NCBI RefSeq assembly: GCF_029892565.1
Contig: NZ_JARXVH010000017.1
Coordinates: 62,001 to 126,000 of the forward strand
Direction: 5' to 3'
Length of the DNA stretch: 64,000 nucleotides
From: Streptomyces pseudovenezuelae
GTDB lineage: Bacteria; Actinomycetota; Actinomycetes; Streptomycetales; Streptomycetaceae
Positions within the stretch are counted from its first letter, which is position 1; every line of letters starts with the position of its first letter. A program made the position numbers and the translations under genes. The notes beneath the pieces are model-generated. The model had not been told where the DNA came from and searched no databases. It worked only from the letters and a program-made list of their open reading frames with translations. Of the stretch, positions 54,112 through 63,030 are shown one piece after another.

Positions 54112-55332
54112 TCAGCTCAGGCGCTCGATGACCATCGCCATGCCCTGGCCACCGCCGACGCACATCGTCTCCAGACCGAACTGCTTGTCGTGGAACTGGA
54201 GGGAGTTGATCAGCGTGCCGGTGATGCGGGCGCCGGTCATGCCGAAGGGGTGGCCGACGGCGATGGCGCCGCCGTTCACGTTCAGCTTCTCCAGCGGGAT
54301 GTTCAGGTCGCGGTAGGAGGGGATCACCTGGGCGGCGAACGCCTCGTTGATCTCGACCAGGTCGATGTCGTCGATGGTGAGACCGGCGCGGCGCAGCGCC
54401 TGGTTGGACGCGTCGACCGGACCGAGGCCCATGATCTCGGGGGACAGGCCCGAGACGCCGGTGGAGACGATGCGGGCGAGCGGGGTCAGGCCGAGCTCGC
54501 GGGCCTTGGTGTCGCTCATGATGACGACCGCGGCGGCGCCGTCGTTGAGCGGGCAGCAGTTGCCGGCGGTGACGAAGCCGTCGGGGCGGAAGACCGGCTT
54601 CAGGCCCGTCACGCCCTCCAGGGTGACGCCGGCGCGCGGGCCGTCGTCCTTGCTGACGACCGTGCCGTCGGGGGTCGTGACCGGGGTGATCTCGCGCTCC
54701 CAGAAGCCGTTCTTGATGGCTTCCTCGGCGAGGTTCTGCGAACGGACCCCGAACTCGTCCATGTCCTGGCGCGTGACGCCCTTGAGACGGGCGAGGTTCT
54801 CGGCGGTCTGGCCCATCGCGATGTACGGGTCGGGGACCAGATCGTCCTCGCGCGGGTCGTGCCAGCTCTCGGCGCCGTGCTCGGCGACGTCGGCGGTGCG
54901 GGCCTCGGCCTCGGCGAACAGCGGGTTGCGCGTGTCCGGGAGGCTGTCGGAGTTGCCCTTGACGAAGCGGGAGACCATCTCGACGCCGGCCGAGATGAAG
55001 ACGTCGCCCTCGCCGGCCTTGATGGCGTGCAGGGCCATGCGGCTGGTCTGCAGCGACGAGGAACAGTAGCGGGTGATCGTGCAGCCCGGCAGGTGGTCCA
55101 TGCCCATCTGTACGGCGACGATCCGACCGAGGTTGAAGCCCTGCTCGCCACCGGGGAGGCCGCAGCCCAGCATCAGGTCCTCGACGTCCTTCGGGTCCAG
55201 CTCGGGGACCTTGGCGAGGGCGGCCTGGATGATCGTGGCGGTGAGGTCGTCGGGGCGCAGGTCCTTGAGGGAGCCCTTGAAAGCGCGGCCGATGGGGGAT
55301 CGGGCGGTCGAGACGATGACTGCTTCGGGCAT
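54112..55332 (-). CDS. Acetyl-CoA C-acyltransferase (thiolase)
   Basis: A 406-residue thiolase with the acylated nucleophile C90 (RYCSSSLQTS), VEINEAFAAQ, the GGAIAVGHPFGMTGAR block with catalytic His, and a C-terminal CVGGGQGMA with catalytic Cys. It condenses or cleaves acyl-CoA in fatty-acid oxidation or acetoacetyl-CoA formation. FadA versus AtoB specificity cannot be settled by eye. GGAG lies five bases before the ATG. A possible -10 TAACTT is at 55381-55376 (minus). Confidence 0.92.
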   Translation of the reverse strand: MPEAVIVSTARSPIGRAFKGSLKDLRPDDLTATIIQAALAKVPELDPKDVEDLMLGCGLPGGEQGFNLGRIVAVQMGMDHLPGCTITRYCSSSLQTSRMALHAIKAGEGDVFISAGVEMVSRFVKGNSDSLPDTRNPLFAEAEARTADVAEHGAESWHDPREDDLVPDPYIAMGQTAENLARLKGVTRQDMDEFGVRSQNLAEEAIKNGFWEREITPVTTPDGTVVSKDDGPRAGVTLEGVTGLKPVFRPDGFVTAGNCCPLNDGAAAVVIMSDTKARELGLTPLARIVSTGVSGLSPEIMGLGPVDASNQALRRAGLTIDDIDLVEINEAFAAQVIPSYRDLNIPLEKLNVNGGAIAVGHPFGMTGARITGTLINSLQFHDKQFGLETMCVGGGQGMAMVIERLS

Positions 55333-55392
55333 CACGGCTCCATTGACGTACGGGATGCGGGCACGGCTTCTGGTGAAGTTACCCGTACGTAT

Positions 55393-55428
55393 GGTCAGGG
55401 TCACGGGTGTCGCGGTGTGACCCTGACC
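55393..55428 (-). terminator. Terminator of the SGNH hydrolase gene
   Basis: A perfect 12-bp stem GGTCAGGGTCAC/GTGACCCTGACC (55393-55404 with 55417-55428) lies 40 bp beyond the stop. Confidence 0.8.
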
Positions 55429-55467
55429 GCACTTTCTAAGCGCTTGCTTTTTGATCGAGCCGTGCGC

Positions 55468-56508
55468 TCAGGGAGTCGGCTGTGTCGAAGGCGCAGACGT
55501 CGCCTCCGTTGCCGGCTCATGCACCCGCCGCCGCTTGCGCCGCTTGAGCAGTGCCCATGGCCCGCGCGGGCCCGTCGGCATCGCTGCCGTGACCTCCGTA
55601 CCGGCCTCCGACGCGGCCTCCGCCGCTGCTCGGGCGACCGGCAGGAAGCCCTCGCGGCGGGAGATGTCCGGGCGTTCCTCGTCGGCCGGCCACAGGCCCA
55701 GGGTCGCGCAGACCGTCGGGAGGACGGCCATCGCGGCGGTGGCGTAGCCCTCGGCGGAGGGGTGGTAGTGGTCGGGCCCGAAGAGCTCGCGGGGGTTCGC
55801 CTCGAACTCGGGGCCCAGCAGGTCGCCCAGCGACACCGTGCGGCCGCCCTGCTCGACCGTGCCGATGGTCTGGGCGGCCGCCAGCTGGCGGGAGGCGCGG
55901 CGGGCCAGCCAGCGCAGGGGCTGCTGGACCTGCTCCACCGTCCCGAGGTCGGGACAGGTGCCGACGACCACCTCCGCACCGGCCGTGCGCAGGCGGCGGA
56001 CGGCGGACGAGAGATGGCGGACCGAGCGGGTGGCCGGCATGTGGTGCGTGACGTCGTTCGCGCCGATCATGATCACGCAGACGTCCGGCACCCGGGTCGG
56101 GTCCGCCAGGACCAGCGCCACCTGGCGGTCCAGGTCGTCGGAGGTGGCGCCGGGCAGGGCCACGTTGTGCAGGGTCACCTGGCGTTCGGCCACCGCCGCC
56201 AGGCCCGAGGCCAGCAGCGCGCCCGGGGTCTGCCCGGCCCGGTGCACGCCCTGGCCCGCGGCCGTGGAGTCACCGAGCATCGTCAGCCTGAGCGGCGGTT
56301 CGTCGGGGACGGTGTACGCCGTCCCGTACCGGCCGTCCGCCACCGGGACGCGCCCGCTCGTGCCGTTGCCCACCTGCCGCTTGGCCATCTGCACCTCGGC
56401 CAGCAGCAGACCGACGGCCGCCGCGCCGGCCAGCCCGATCCCGCCACCGCCGTAGGCCGCGCCGGCCGCGATCCGCCGGGCCACCCGGGCCCTCGACATT
56501 CTCGTCAT
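55468..56508 (-). CDS. SGNH/GDSL-family hydrolase, membrane-anchored
   Basis: A 346-residue protein with an N-terminal hydrophobic segment (about 12-38). The esterase core has block I MLGDS81-TAAGQG, Gly in ALPGATS, block III IMIGANDVTHH and the catalytic DHYHPSAEGY. It is an outward-facing esterase or lipase of unknown substrate. The basic C-terminal extension (KRRKRRRVHEP) is unusual for an exported domain. AGGAGG is 12 bases before the ATG at 56508, longer than ideal. Confidence 0.85.
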   Translation of the reverse strand: MTRMSRARVARRIAAGAAYGGGGIGLAGAAAVGLLLAEVQMAKRQVGNGTSGRVPVADGRYGTAYTVPDEPPLRLTMLGDSTAAGQGVHRAGQTPGALLASGLAAVAERQVTLHNVALPGATSDDLDRQVALVLADPTRVPDVCVIMIGANDVTHHMPATRSVRHLSSAVRRLRTAGAEVVVGTCPDLGTVEQVQQPLRWLARRASRQLAAAQTIGTVEQGGRTVSLGDLLGPEFEANPRELFGPDHYHPSAEGYATAAMAVLPTVCATLGLWPADEERPDISRREGFLPVARAAAEAASEAGTEVTAAMPTGPRGPWALLKRRKRRRVHEPATEATSAPSTQPTP

Positions 56509-56669
56509 GCGTCGCCGCCACCTCCTCTTGGTCGTACACCCACTCCTTGCCCCGTACCGACCGTCCGCCAATCTCAACGGGGAGTGAACGCCCGCACGTC
56601 GTGAGCCACGGGCCTTACTCTGGCGGAACCAATGACGACCACTTCTTTTGCAAGCAACCGGAGACAACG

Positions 56670-58058
56670 GTGCATTTCCACGACTCGATGATCAGCCTCG
56701 TCGGCAACACCCCGCTGCTGAGGCTCAACAGCGTGACCACGGGCATCCAGGCGACCGTTCTGGCCAAGGTCGAGTACTTCAACCCGGGCGGCTCCGTGAA
56801 GGACCGCATCGCCCTGCGCATGATCGAGGCCGCGGAGAAGAGCGGAGAACTGCAGCCCGGCGGCACCATCGTCGAACCCACCAGCGGCAACACGGGCGTC
56901 GGACTCGCCATCGTGGCCCAGCAGAAGGGGTACCACTGCATCTTCGTGTGCCCCGACAAGGTGAGCACCGACAAGATCAACGTGCTGCGCGCGTACGGCG
57001 CCGAGGTCGTCGTCTGCCCCACGGCCGTGGACCCCGAGCACCCCGACTCCTACTACAACGTCTCCGACCGGCTGGTCCGCGAGACACCGGGCGCGTGGAA
57101 GCCGGACCAGTACTCCAACCCCAACAACCCGCTCTCCCACTACCACTCGACCGGCCCTGAGCTGTGGGAGCAGACGGACGGGCGGATCACCCACTTCGTC
57201 GCCGGCGTCGGCACCGGCGGCACCATCTCCGGCACCGGGCGCTATCTCAAGGACGCCAGCGAGGGCCGGGTGCAGGTCATCGGCGCCGACCCGGAGGGGT
57301 CCGTGTACTCCGGCGGTTCCGGTCGGCCGTACCTCGTAGAGGGCGTGGGCGAGGACTTCTGGCCCACCGCGTACGACCGCACGGTCGCCGACGAGATCGT
57401 CGCCGTGTCCGACAAGGACTCCTTCCAGATGACCCGCCGCCTCGCCAAGGAGGAGGGGCTGCTGGTCGGTGGCTCCTGCGGGATGGCCGTGGTGGCGGCA
57501 CTGCGGGTCGCGGAGCGGCTCGGGCCCGACGACGTCGTGGTCGTCCTGCTGCCCGACAGCGGTCGCGGGTACCTGAGCAAGATCTTCAACGACGAGTGGA
57601 TGGCCGACTACGGCTTCCTTGAGGACGAGGGCCCCAGCGCGCGCGTCGCCGACGTCCTCAGCGACAAGGAGCACGGCGCGATCCCGTCCCTCGTGCACAT
57701 GCACCCCGAGGAGACCGTCGGCCAGGCCATCGAGGTGCTGCGGGAGTACGGCGTCTCGCAGATGCCGGTCGTGAAGCCGGGCGCCGGTCACCCCGACGTC
57801 ATGGCCGCCGAGGTCGTGGGGTCCGTGGTCGAACGGGAGCTGCTGGACGCGCTGTTCAGCAAGCGGGCCTCGCTTGAGGACCCGCTGGAGAAGCACATGT
57901 CCGCTCCGCTGCCGCAGGTCGGTTCCGGTGAGCCGGTCGGTGACCTGATGTCCGTGCTCGGCAGCGCCGACGCGGCGATGGTCCTCTTCGACGGGCGGCC
58001 GACCGGGGTGATCAGCCGGCAGGATCTGCTGGCCTTCCTCGCCAAGGGCGGGAAGTAG
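56670..58058 (+). CDS. cbs: Cystathionine beta-synthase
   Basis: A 462-residue PLP enzyme. The catalytic part (1-320) has NPGGSVK44-DR with the PLP lysine, PTSGNTGVGLA and the PLP-phosphate loop GTGGTISGTG. Two C-terminal CBS domains (about 335-460) follow, as in full-length actinobacterial CBS. It condenses serine and homocysteine to cystathionine (reverse transsulfuration). The GTG at 56670 follows GGAGA at six bases; TACTCT at 56616-56621 may be its -10. It is divergent from the SGNH gene. Confidence 0.93.
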   Translation: MHFHDSMISLVGNTPLLRLNSVTTGIQATVLAKVEYFNPGGSVKDRIALRMIEAAEKSGELQPGGTIVEPTSGNTGVGLAIVAQQKGYHCIFVCPDKVSTDKINVLRAYGAEVVVCPTAVDPEHPDSYYNVSDRLVRETPGAWKPDQYSNPNNPLSHYHSTGPELWEQTDGRITHFVAGVGTGGTISGTGRYLKDASEGRVQVIGADPEGSVYSGGSGRPYLVEGVGEDFWPTAYDRTVADEIVAVSDKDSFQMTRRLAKEEGLLVGGSCGMAVVAALRVAERLGPDDVVVVLLPDSGRGYLSKIFNDEWMADYGFLEDEGPSARVADVLSDKEHGAIPSLVHMHPEETVGQAIEVLREYGVSQMPVVKPGAGHPDVMAAEVVGSVVERELLDALFSKRASLEDPLEKHMSAPLPQVGSGEPVGDLMSVLGSADAAMVLFDGRPTGVISRQDLLAFLAKGGK

Positions 58059-58331
58059 CGGAAACCTCCGGTGAACGGGGCACGGCGGCGGCGAACTTGC
58101 GGTCGCCCGGCCCCGGGGTGGTCTTCGGGGCGGACTTCGCGGAAGTGGTACGAGGGCGTCACGTCCACGCAGCACACGCTTAACACGGGTCCGGCACATT
58201 AGTGGGTGTCGGCAGGGCGGGAGCGGCTCCCCGCCTCGGCCGACACCAAAACGTCCAAGGACCTCCGGAGCGGCTCCCGGACCTCCATGGACGCTGGATG
58301 TGGCCCCGGGCCTGACCCGGTCCACATCCCT

Positions 58332-58386
58332 CGCGGGGACCGCCGTCGTCCCGCCCCCCGGCAACGGGGGTGCGGCGGTCCCCGCG
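58332..58386. terminator. Large GC hairpin downstream of cbs
   Basis: Perfect 14-bp arms (58332-58345 with 58373-58386) enclose a smaller CCCCGG-type stem. It is a likely terminator, though 270 bp after cbs. Confidence 0.7.
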
Positions 58387-58442
58387 ACAATCTTTTCGGC
58401 GGGGTGTCGTGGCCCTCGCTTGTCGCTCACCCGGCGTTGGTG

Positions 58443-58510
58443 CTGGGGGCTGCGCCCCCAGACCCCCGCTTCGGCCTGGACGGCCTCGTCCTCAAACGCC
58501 GGACGGGCTG
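58443..58510. repeat. Streptomyces interspersed intergenic repeat
   Basis: A hairpin CTGGGGGC-TGC-GCCCCCAG is followed by CCCCCGCTTCGGCCTG, GGCCTCGTCCTCAAACGCC and GGACGGGCTGA. I recall this string as recurring in very many Streptomyces intergenic regions, usually next to gene ends. Copy number cannot be tested here. Confidence 0.7.
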
Positions 58511-58544
58511 AGTTTCACTGACCGGCGCCCAGCAGGAACGATCC

Positions 58545-58970
58545 TCAGTCCTCCCAGTCGTCCGCGTTCTTCCGGCGGCTCCTGCGGCCGAACAGGTCCG
58601 GGTTCATGCGGAGGGCCTGGAAGGCGTTGACGCCCACGATGCCGGCCCAGGTGACGAGGAGGCCGGGGAGGTGGGCCACTCCGCCGCCGATCCCCGAGAG
58701 GGGAATCGCGAGGACCAGGGAGACGATGCCGAAGCCGAAGCGCTCGCCGAAGGAGTCCGTCGACTTCGAGCCCCGGGAGCCCCGGGCGACCACCATCTGC
58801 TGCTCGGCGAGCTGCCGGCGCACCCGGCGCTCCACCGCACCGTCGATGCGCTGGTCGACCTTCTCAAGGAAGGAGTCGACCAACGCGGACTCGTAGTCCT
58901 CGCCCAGCTCCCGGCGGGCCTGCAGAGTGGCGTTGAGTTCCTTTTTGAGCTCGGCGTCCCGCGCGTCCAT
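58545..58970 (-). CDS. Small integral membrane protein
   Basis: A 141-residue protein: a charged helical N-terminal half (ELKKELNATLQARRELGEDYESALVDSF...RRQLAEQQ) and two membrane helices near the C-terminus (IVSLVLAIPLSGIGGGVAHL, LLVTWAGIVGVNAF). An acidic tail follows. I recognise it as a common Streptomyces integral membrane protein without known role. Four Met codons lie close together (58991, 58982, 58973, 58970); GGAG six bases before the last one decides the start. Confidence 0.75.
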   Translation of the reverse strand: MDARDAELKKELNATLQARRELGEDYESALVDSFLEKVDQRIDGAVERRVRRQLAEQQMVVARGSRGSKSTDSFGERFGFGIVSLVLAIPLSGIGGGVAHLPGLLVTWAGIVGVNAFQALRMNPDLFGRRSRRKNADDWED

Positions 58971-59002
58971 CATGGTCTCCATTCCCGTCATGGGAAACCA
59001 CG

Positions 59003-60604
59003 TTAAGGAGCCGGGGCGCTCGCCGCACTGGGGATAGCCCCCCTGTTGGAATTCGGGTTCGCAGCGAGCACCCCCAGGGACTCCAGCACCTTGCGGTGAC
59101 CGTGCTCGACGCCCGTGATGCGCACCTCGATCCCCCGCCCCCGCAGATCACCCACCGCGTCCTTGAGCGCCAGCGCGCCGGTCGCGTCCACCGCCGTGAG
59201 CCCGGACAGCCGCAGGTCGACGGCGTTGACACCGTCCACGTCGGCGAGGCTGCGGCGGAAGCGGTGCGCGGCGGCGAACAGCAGCGGGCCGTCGAAGCGG
59301 TACGTCACCGTGCCGGAGCCGGTGCCGGGGAGTTCGTCGGACGCGGCGGGGGTGAGGCGGGTGCCGCGGACCGCCGCGCGCAGGGCCAGCAGCACCGAGA
59401 CCCCGAGGCCGATCAGCACCGCCCGGACCAGGTCCAGGGCGAGCGTCGAGGCGGCGGTGAGGGCCATCACCAGCGCGTCCCCACGGGTGGCGCGGGCCAT
59501 GGCCCGTACCGCGTCCGTCTCCACCATCCGTACGGCCGTCGCGAGCAGCACGCCCGCCAGTGCCGCCAGCGGGATACGGCCCACCAGCGGCGCCGCGACC
59601 GCGACGATCCCGGCGAGGATCACGGCGTGCGCGAGCGCGGCCAGGCGGGAGGTGGCGCCGGTGCGGACGTTGACCGCCGTCCGCGCGATGGCGCCCGTCG
59701 CCGGGACGCCGCCGAAGAGCGGGGCCGCGAGGTTGGCGATGCCCTGGCCGAAGAGTTCCTTGCCGGGGTCGTGGCGCTCGCCGGGGCGCATCGCGTCCGC
59801 GACCGAGGCCGAGAGGAGCGATTCGAGGGCCGCGAGGGCCGCCACCGCAGCCGCGGGGAGGAGGAGGGTCGGGACCCGGGAGACGTCCAGGAAGGCGAGG
59901 GAGGGGGCGGGGAGAGAGGACGGGAGCGTGCCGAGGCGGGTGACCGGGAGGCGCAGGGCCTCGGCGATGACCGTGGTGACGGCGACCGCCGCCAGCGAGA
60001 ACGGGACCGTCGGCTTCCAGCGTGCCCCGGCCAGCATCAGCGCCGCCGAGCCCAGGGCCAGGAACAGGGCGGCCCAGTGCGGGGTCGCGTCGAACTCCTC
60101 CGCCGCGCGGGCCGCGACCATCGCCACCTGGTCGCCGCTCGGGGTCGGCACCCCCAGCGCCGACGGCACCTGCTGGAGTCCGATCACGCACGCGATGCCG
60201 ATGGTGAAACCGGCGATCACGGGTGCGGGGACGTACGCCATCGCCGCTCCCGCGCGGGCGAAGGCGAGCACCAGGAGCATGACGCCGGAGATCAGACCGA
60301 CCGTCAGGACGCCGTTCGCGCCGTACTCGTGGACGATCGGGACGAGGACCACCGTCATCGCGCCGGTCGGGCCGCTGACCTGGCGCGCGGAGCCGCCGAA
60401 CAGGGCGGCGAGCGAGCCCGCGACGATCGCGGTGATCAGGCCGGACGCGGCACCGAGACCGGACGTGACCCCGAAACCGAGGGCCAGGGGGAGCGCTACG
60501 ACGGCGACAGTCAGCCCGCACAGGAGGTCGCGGCGTGGGGCGCGGGTCATGGTGCGGAAGTCGGCGGGGGTGGGCAGGACGGAGAGCACGCCGTTCATGG
60601 TCAT
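59003..60604 (-). CDS. SulP-family anion transporter with STAS domain
   Basis: A 533-residue transporter. About 12-14 membrane segments come first (LALGFGVTSGLGAASGLITAI, a SARQVSGPTGAMTVV signature). A cytoplasmic STAS domain (about 430-525) follows, with VDLRLSGLTAVDATGALAL. SulP proteins carry sulfate or bicarbonate. The gene directly upstream encodes a carbonic anhydrase 35 bp away on the same strand, which favours bicarbonate. A weak GAAGAAG ribosome site precedes the ATG at 60604. Confidence 0.9.
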   Translation of the reverse strand: MTMNGVLSVLPTPADFRTMTRAPRRDLLCGLTVAVVALPLALGFGVTSGLGAASGLITAIVAGSLAALFGGSARQVSGPTGAMTVVLVPIVHEYGANGVLTVGLISGVMLLVLAFARAGAAMAYVPAPVIAGFTIGIACVIGLQQVPSALGVPTPSGDQVAMVAARAAEEFDATPHWAALFLALGSAALMLAGARWKPTVPFSLAAVAVTTVIAEALRLPVTRLGTLPSSLPAPSLAFLDVSRVPTLLLPAAAVAALAALESLLSASVADAMRPGERHDPGKELFGQGIANLAAPLFGGVPATGAIARTAVNVRTGATSRLAALAHAVILAGIVAVAAPLVGRIPLAALAGVLLATAVRMVETDAVRAMARATRGDALVMALTAASTLALDLVRAVLIGLGVSVLLALRAAVRGTRLTPAASDELPGTGSGTVTYRFDGPLLFAAAHRFRRSLADVDGVNAVDLRLSGLTAVDATGALALKDAVGDLRGRGIEVRITGVEHGHRKVLESLGVLAANPNSNRGAIPSAASAPAP

Positions 60605-60639
60605 GAGCTTCTTCGCGTGAGTTGCGTGGGGGAGGGGGG

Positions 60640-61302
60640 TTACGGCAGCAGGGATACGGCACCCGTGTCGAGGTCGAAGCGCGCCGCTACGACGTGCGCC
60701 GAGGTGAACGCGGGGTCGGCGCGGATGGCGTCCCTGACCCAGGCCGTGTGGGACGTCATCGTGTGCTCGGCCCAGTCGCCGGGCAGCGCGCGGGTGCGGC
60801 GGGCGGCCGGGGTGATCTCGTCGACCAGGAGGGCGAGATGGCCGGGGACCGGGGCGCCGGTCTCCAGGTGGTCGAGCGTCGCCGCCACCGCGCCGCAGCG
60901 CTCGTGGCCGAGCACCAGCACCAGGGGGATGCGCAGTTCCTCGACGCCGTACTGGATGGACGCGAGCACCGCCTCGTCCAGGACCTCGCCGGCCGTCCTT
61001 ATGCACAGCAGGTCGCCGAGGCCCTGGTCGAAGACCAGCTCCGGCGGTACCCGGGAGTCGATGCAGCCGACGATCACCGCGAACGGGTGCTGTGCGGTGG
61101 CCAGTTGGTGGCGCAGCGGGCGGCTCTCGTCCGGGTGGCGGGAGTGGCCGCAGGCGTAGCGGCGGTTGCCGTCCAGGAGTTCGGCGAGCGCCGCGGGGGC
61201 GGTGGTCGGGCGGGGCCGTGGGCCGACGGCGGCGGTGGCGGTCGTCGGGGCCAGCGCCCCGACGGCCGTGGCTGTCAGAAAGGCCCTGCGGTTCGAGGCC
61301 AT
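60640..61302 (-). CDS. Exported beta-carbonic anhydrase
   Basis: A 220-residue protein with zinc ligands C80-x-D82-x-R84 and H133-x-x-C136, the beta-class signature. The N-terminus SNRRAFLTATAVGALAP has a twin-arginine motif and hydrophobic region, so the enzyme should fold in the cytoplasm and leave by Tat. It interconverts CO2 and bicarbonate outside the membrane. It is operonic with the SulP transporter, giving a bicarbonate supply module. GAGGAAA precedes the ATG. Confidence 0.9.
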   Translation of the reverse strand: MASNRRAFLTATAVGALAPTTATAAVGPRPRPTTAPAALAELLDGNRRYACGHSRHPDESRPLRHQLATAQHPFAVIVGCIDSRVPPELVFDQGLGDLLCIRTAGEVLDEAVLASIQYGVEELRIPLVLVLGHERCGAVAATLDHLETGAPVPGHLALLVDEITPAARRTRALPGDWAEHTMTSHTAWVRDAIRADPAFTSAHVVAARFDLDTGAVSLLP

Positions 61303-61418
61303 GCGTTTCCTCAGGTGGTGTGCTTGTGGCGCACAATCACCCTACGCATGTAATCAGTTACCCAGAGTGCCCATTCAAGGACACTTGGGTGATTCGTCGT
61401 CAGATCATCAACCGGTCA

Positions 61419-62354
61419 TTACTTCGTCAGGCCGTGCTGCTTCGCGTACGCGTTCGCCACGTCCTCCGGGTCCTTCTTGTCCTTGTCCACCTGGCGGTTG
61501 AGCTCGGTGAGCTGGGCCGTGGTGAGGAGGTTGCCCAGGCGGGCCAGCGCCTTGCGGACCGTGGGGTCGGCCACGCGGTCGGCTATGAGCGGGACGATGT
61601 GCTGGCTGGGGATCAGGTTCAGGGGGTCGGTCAGCACGACCCAGTCGTTGGCCTTGATGTCGGTGTCGGTGGTGAACAGGTTCGCCACGTCCACATCGCC
61701 CTTCTTCAGGGCGCCCTTCACCAACGGGCCGTCGGAATCAAGGGACTTGAACTCCTTGAACTCCACGCCGTACACGTCCTTCAGCCCTACGACGCCCACC
61801 TGACGCGTCTTCACCTCGGCGGCGGCGCCGATGGTCAGCCTGCCGTTCTGCTTCTTCAGGTCGGCCAGGGAGGTCAGGCCGTACTTCCTGGCGGTCTCGC
61901 GGGTGACGGCGAAGGTGTCGGAGTCCTCGGCCGTGCCGTACGGCAGGACCTGGAGGCCGGCGGGGAGGGCGAGGGTGAGGGCGTTCTGCATCGCGCCCTC
62001 CTCGGAGACCTTGGACTTGGGTTCGAGGTAGGTGAGCAGGGCGCCCTGGTACTCGGGCAGCAGGTCGATGTCGCCGCTCTTGAGGGCGGGGAAGACGATC
62101 TCGCGGGTGCCGAGGTTGGGGCGGACCTTGGTCTTCACGCCGGCCGCTTCGAGGGCGGCGGCGTAGAGGTAGCCGAGGACCTGGTTCTCGGTGAAGTTGG
62201 CGGTGCCGATGGTGACGCCGTTCTTGCTGGAGGCGTTGCCACCGCCGGCGGAGCCCCCGCCGTCGAGCGAGGTGACACCGCTGGAGCAGGCGGACAGGAC
62301 GGGGACGGCGACGGCCGTTCCGGCGAGGGCGCCGAGGAGGGTGCGACGGTTCAT
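61419..62354 (-). CDS. Osmoprotectant ABC transporter, substrate-binding lipoprotein
   Basis: A 311-residue lipoprotein: lipobox LSAC (C23), Gly/Ser linker, then an OpuAC/ProX-type domain (VTIGTANFTENQVLGYLY, DIDLLPEYQGALLTYL, the DVANLFTTDTDI region). It binds betaine, choline or a related quaternary amine. It is the last gene of the leftward cluster and 13 bp after the second permease. Confidence 0.9.
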   Translation of the reverse strand: MNRRTLLGALAGTAVAVPVLSACSSGVTSLDGGGSAGGGNASSKNGVTIGTANFTENQVLGYLYAAALEAAGVKTKVRPNLGTREIVFPALKSGDIDLLPEYQGALLTYLEPKSKVSEEGAMQNALTLALPAGLQVLPYGTAEDSDTFAVTRETARKYGLTSLADLKKQNGRLTIGAAAEVKTRQVGVVGLKDVYGVEFKEFKSLDSDGPLVKGALKKGDVDVANLFTTDTDIKANDWVVLTDPLNLIPSQHIVPLIADRVADPTVRKALARLGNLLTTAQLTELNRQVDKDKKDPEDVANAYAKQHGLTK

Positions 62355-62367
62355 GGCGTGGGTATCC

Positions 62368-63030
62368 CTAGGCGGTGCGGTGGCGGAAGAGGAAGCGCTG
62401 GAGGGTGGCCAGGCCGAGGTCCAGGACGATGGCGACCACGGCGACGAGCACCGCACCGCCGAGCACCTGCACGAGGTCGCGCTGGGCGAGCCCGTCGAAG
62501 ACGTACCGGCCGAGGCCGCCGAAGGAGACGTACGCGGCGATCGTGGCGGTGGCCACCACCTGGATGAGCGCGAGGCGCAGGCCCGTCATGATCAGGGGGA
62601 GCGCGAGGGGCAACTCGACCTGGAACAGCACCTGGTGGCCCCGCATGCCCTGGCCGCGGGCCGCGTCCTTGATGTCCGGGTCCACGGCGGTCATGCCGGC
62701 GTAGGTGTTCGTGACGATCGACGGGACCGCGAGGGCGACCAGCGCGATGTACACCGGCCACATGGACAGGCCGCTGGCCAGGAAGACGAGGACGACCAGG
62801 CCCACGGTCGGCAGCGCGCGGCCGAAGGACGCGAGGTTGATCGCGAGGAACGCGCCCCTGCCGGTGTGGCCGATGAGCAGGCCCAGCGGGAGGCCGATCG
62901 CGGCCGCGACGAGGGTCGCGATGAGCGAGTACTGGAGGTGCTCGGTGAGGCGGTGGGCGATGCCGTCCGAACCGGCCCACTGGGCGCCGCTGGTCAGCCA
63001 CTTGCCGAGGTTCTTGAAGAGTTCGAACAT
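62368..63030 (-). CDS. Osmoprotectant ABC transporter permease 2
   Basis: A 220-residue OpuAB/ProW-type permease with about six helices and the EAA-like loop GQGMRGHQVLFQVELPLALPLI that docks the ATPase. Its ATG overlaps the stop of permease 1 (TGATG). The two permeases form the heteromeric channel typical of OpuC-like systems. Confidence 0.92.
   Translation of the reverse strand: MFELFKNLGKWLTSGAQWAGSDGIAHRLTEHLQYSLIATLVAAAIGLPLGLLIGHTGRGAFLAINLASFGRALPTVGLVVLVFLASGLSMWPVYIALVALAVPSIVTNTYAGMTAVDPDIKDAARGQGMRGHQVLFQVELPLALPLIMTGLRLALIQVVATATIAAYVSFGGLGRYVFDGLAQRDLVQVLGGAVLVAVVAIVLDLGLATLQRFLFRHRTA

Larger units (their letters stand above)
58059..58544. other. Gene-free region with hairpin and interspersed repeat
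   Basis: A 486-bp region between convergent cbs and a membrane-protein gene. It contains a large hairpin (58332-58386) and a repeat-like element (58443-58510). No believable reading frame was seen. Confidence 0.7.
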
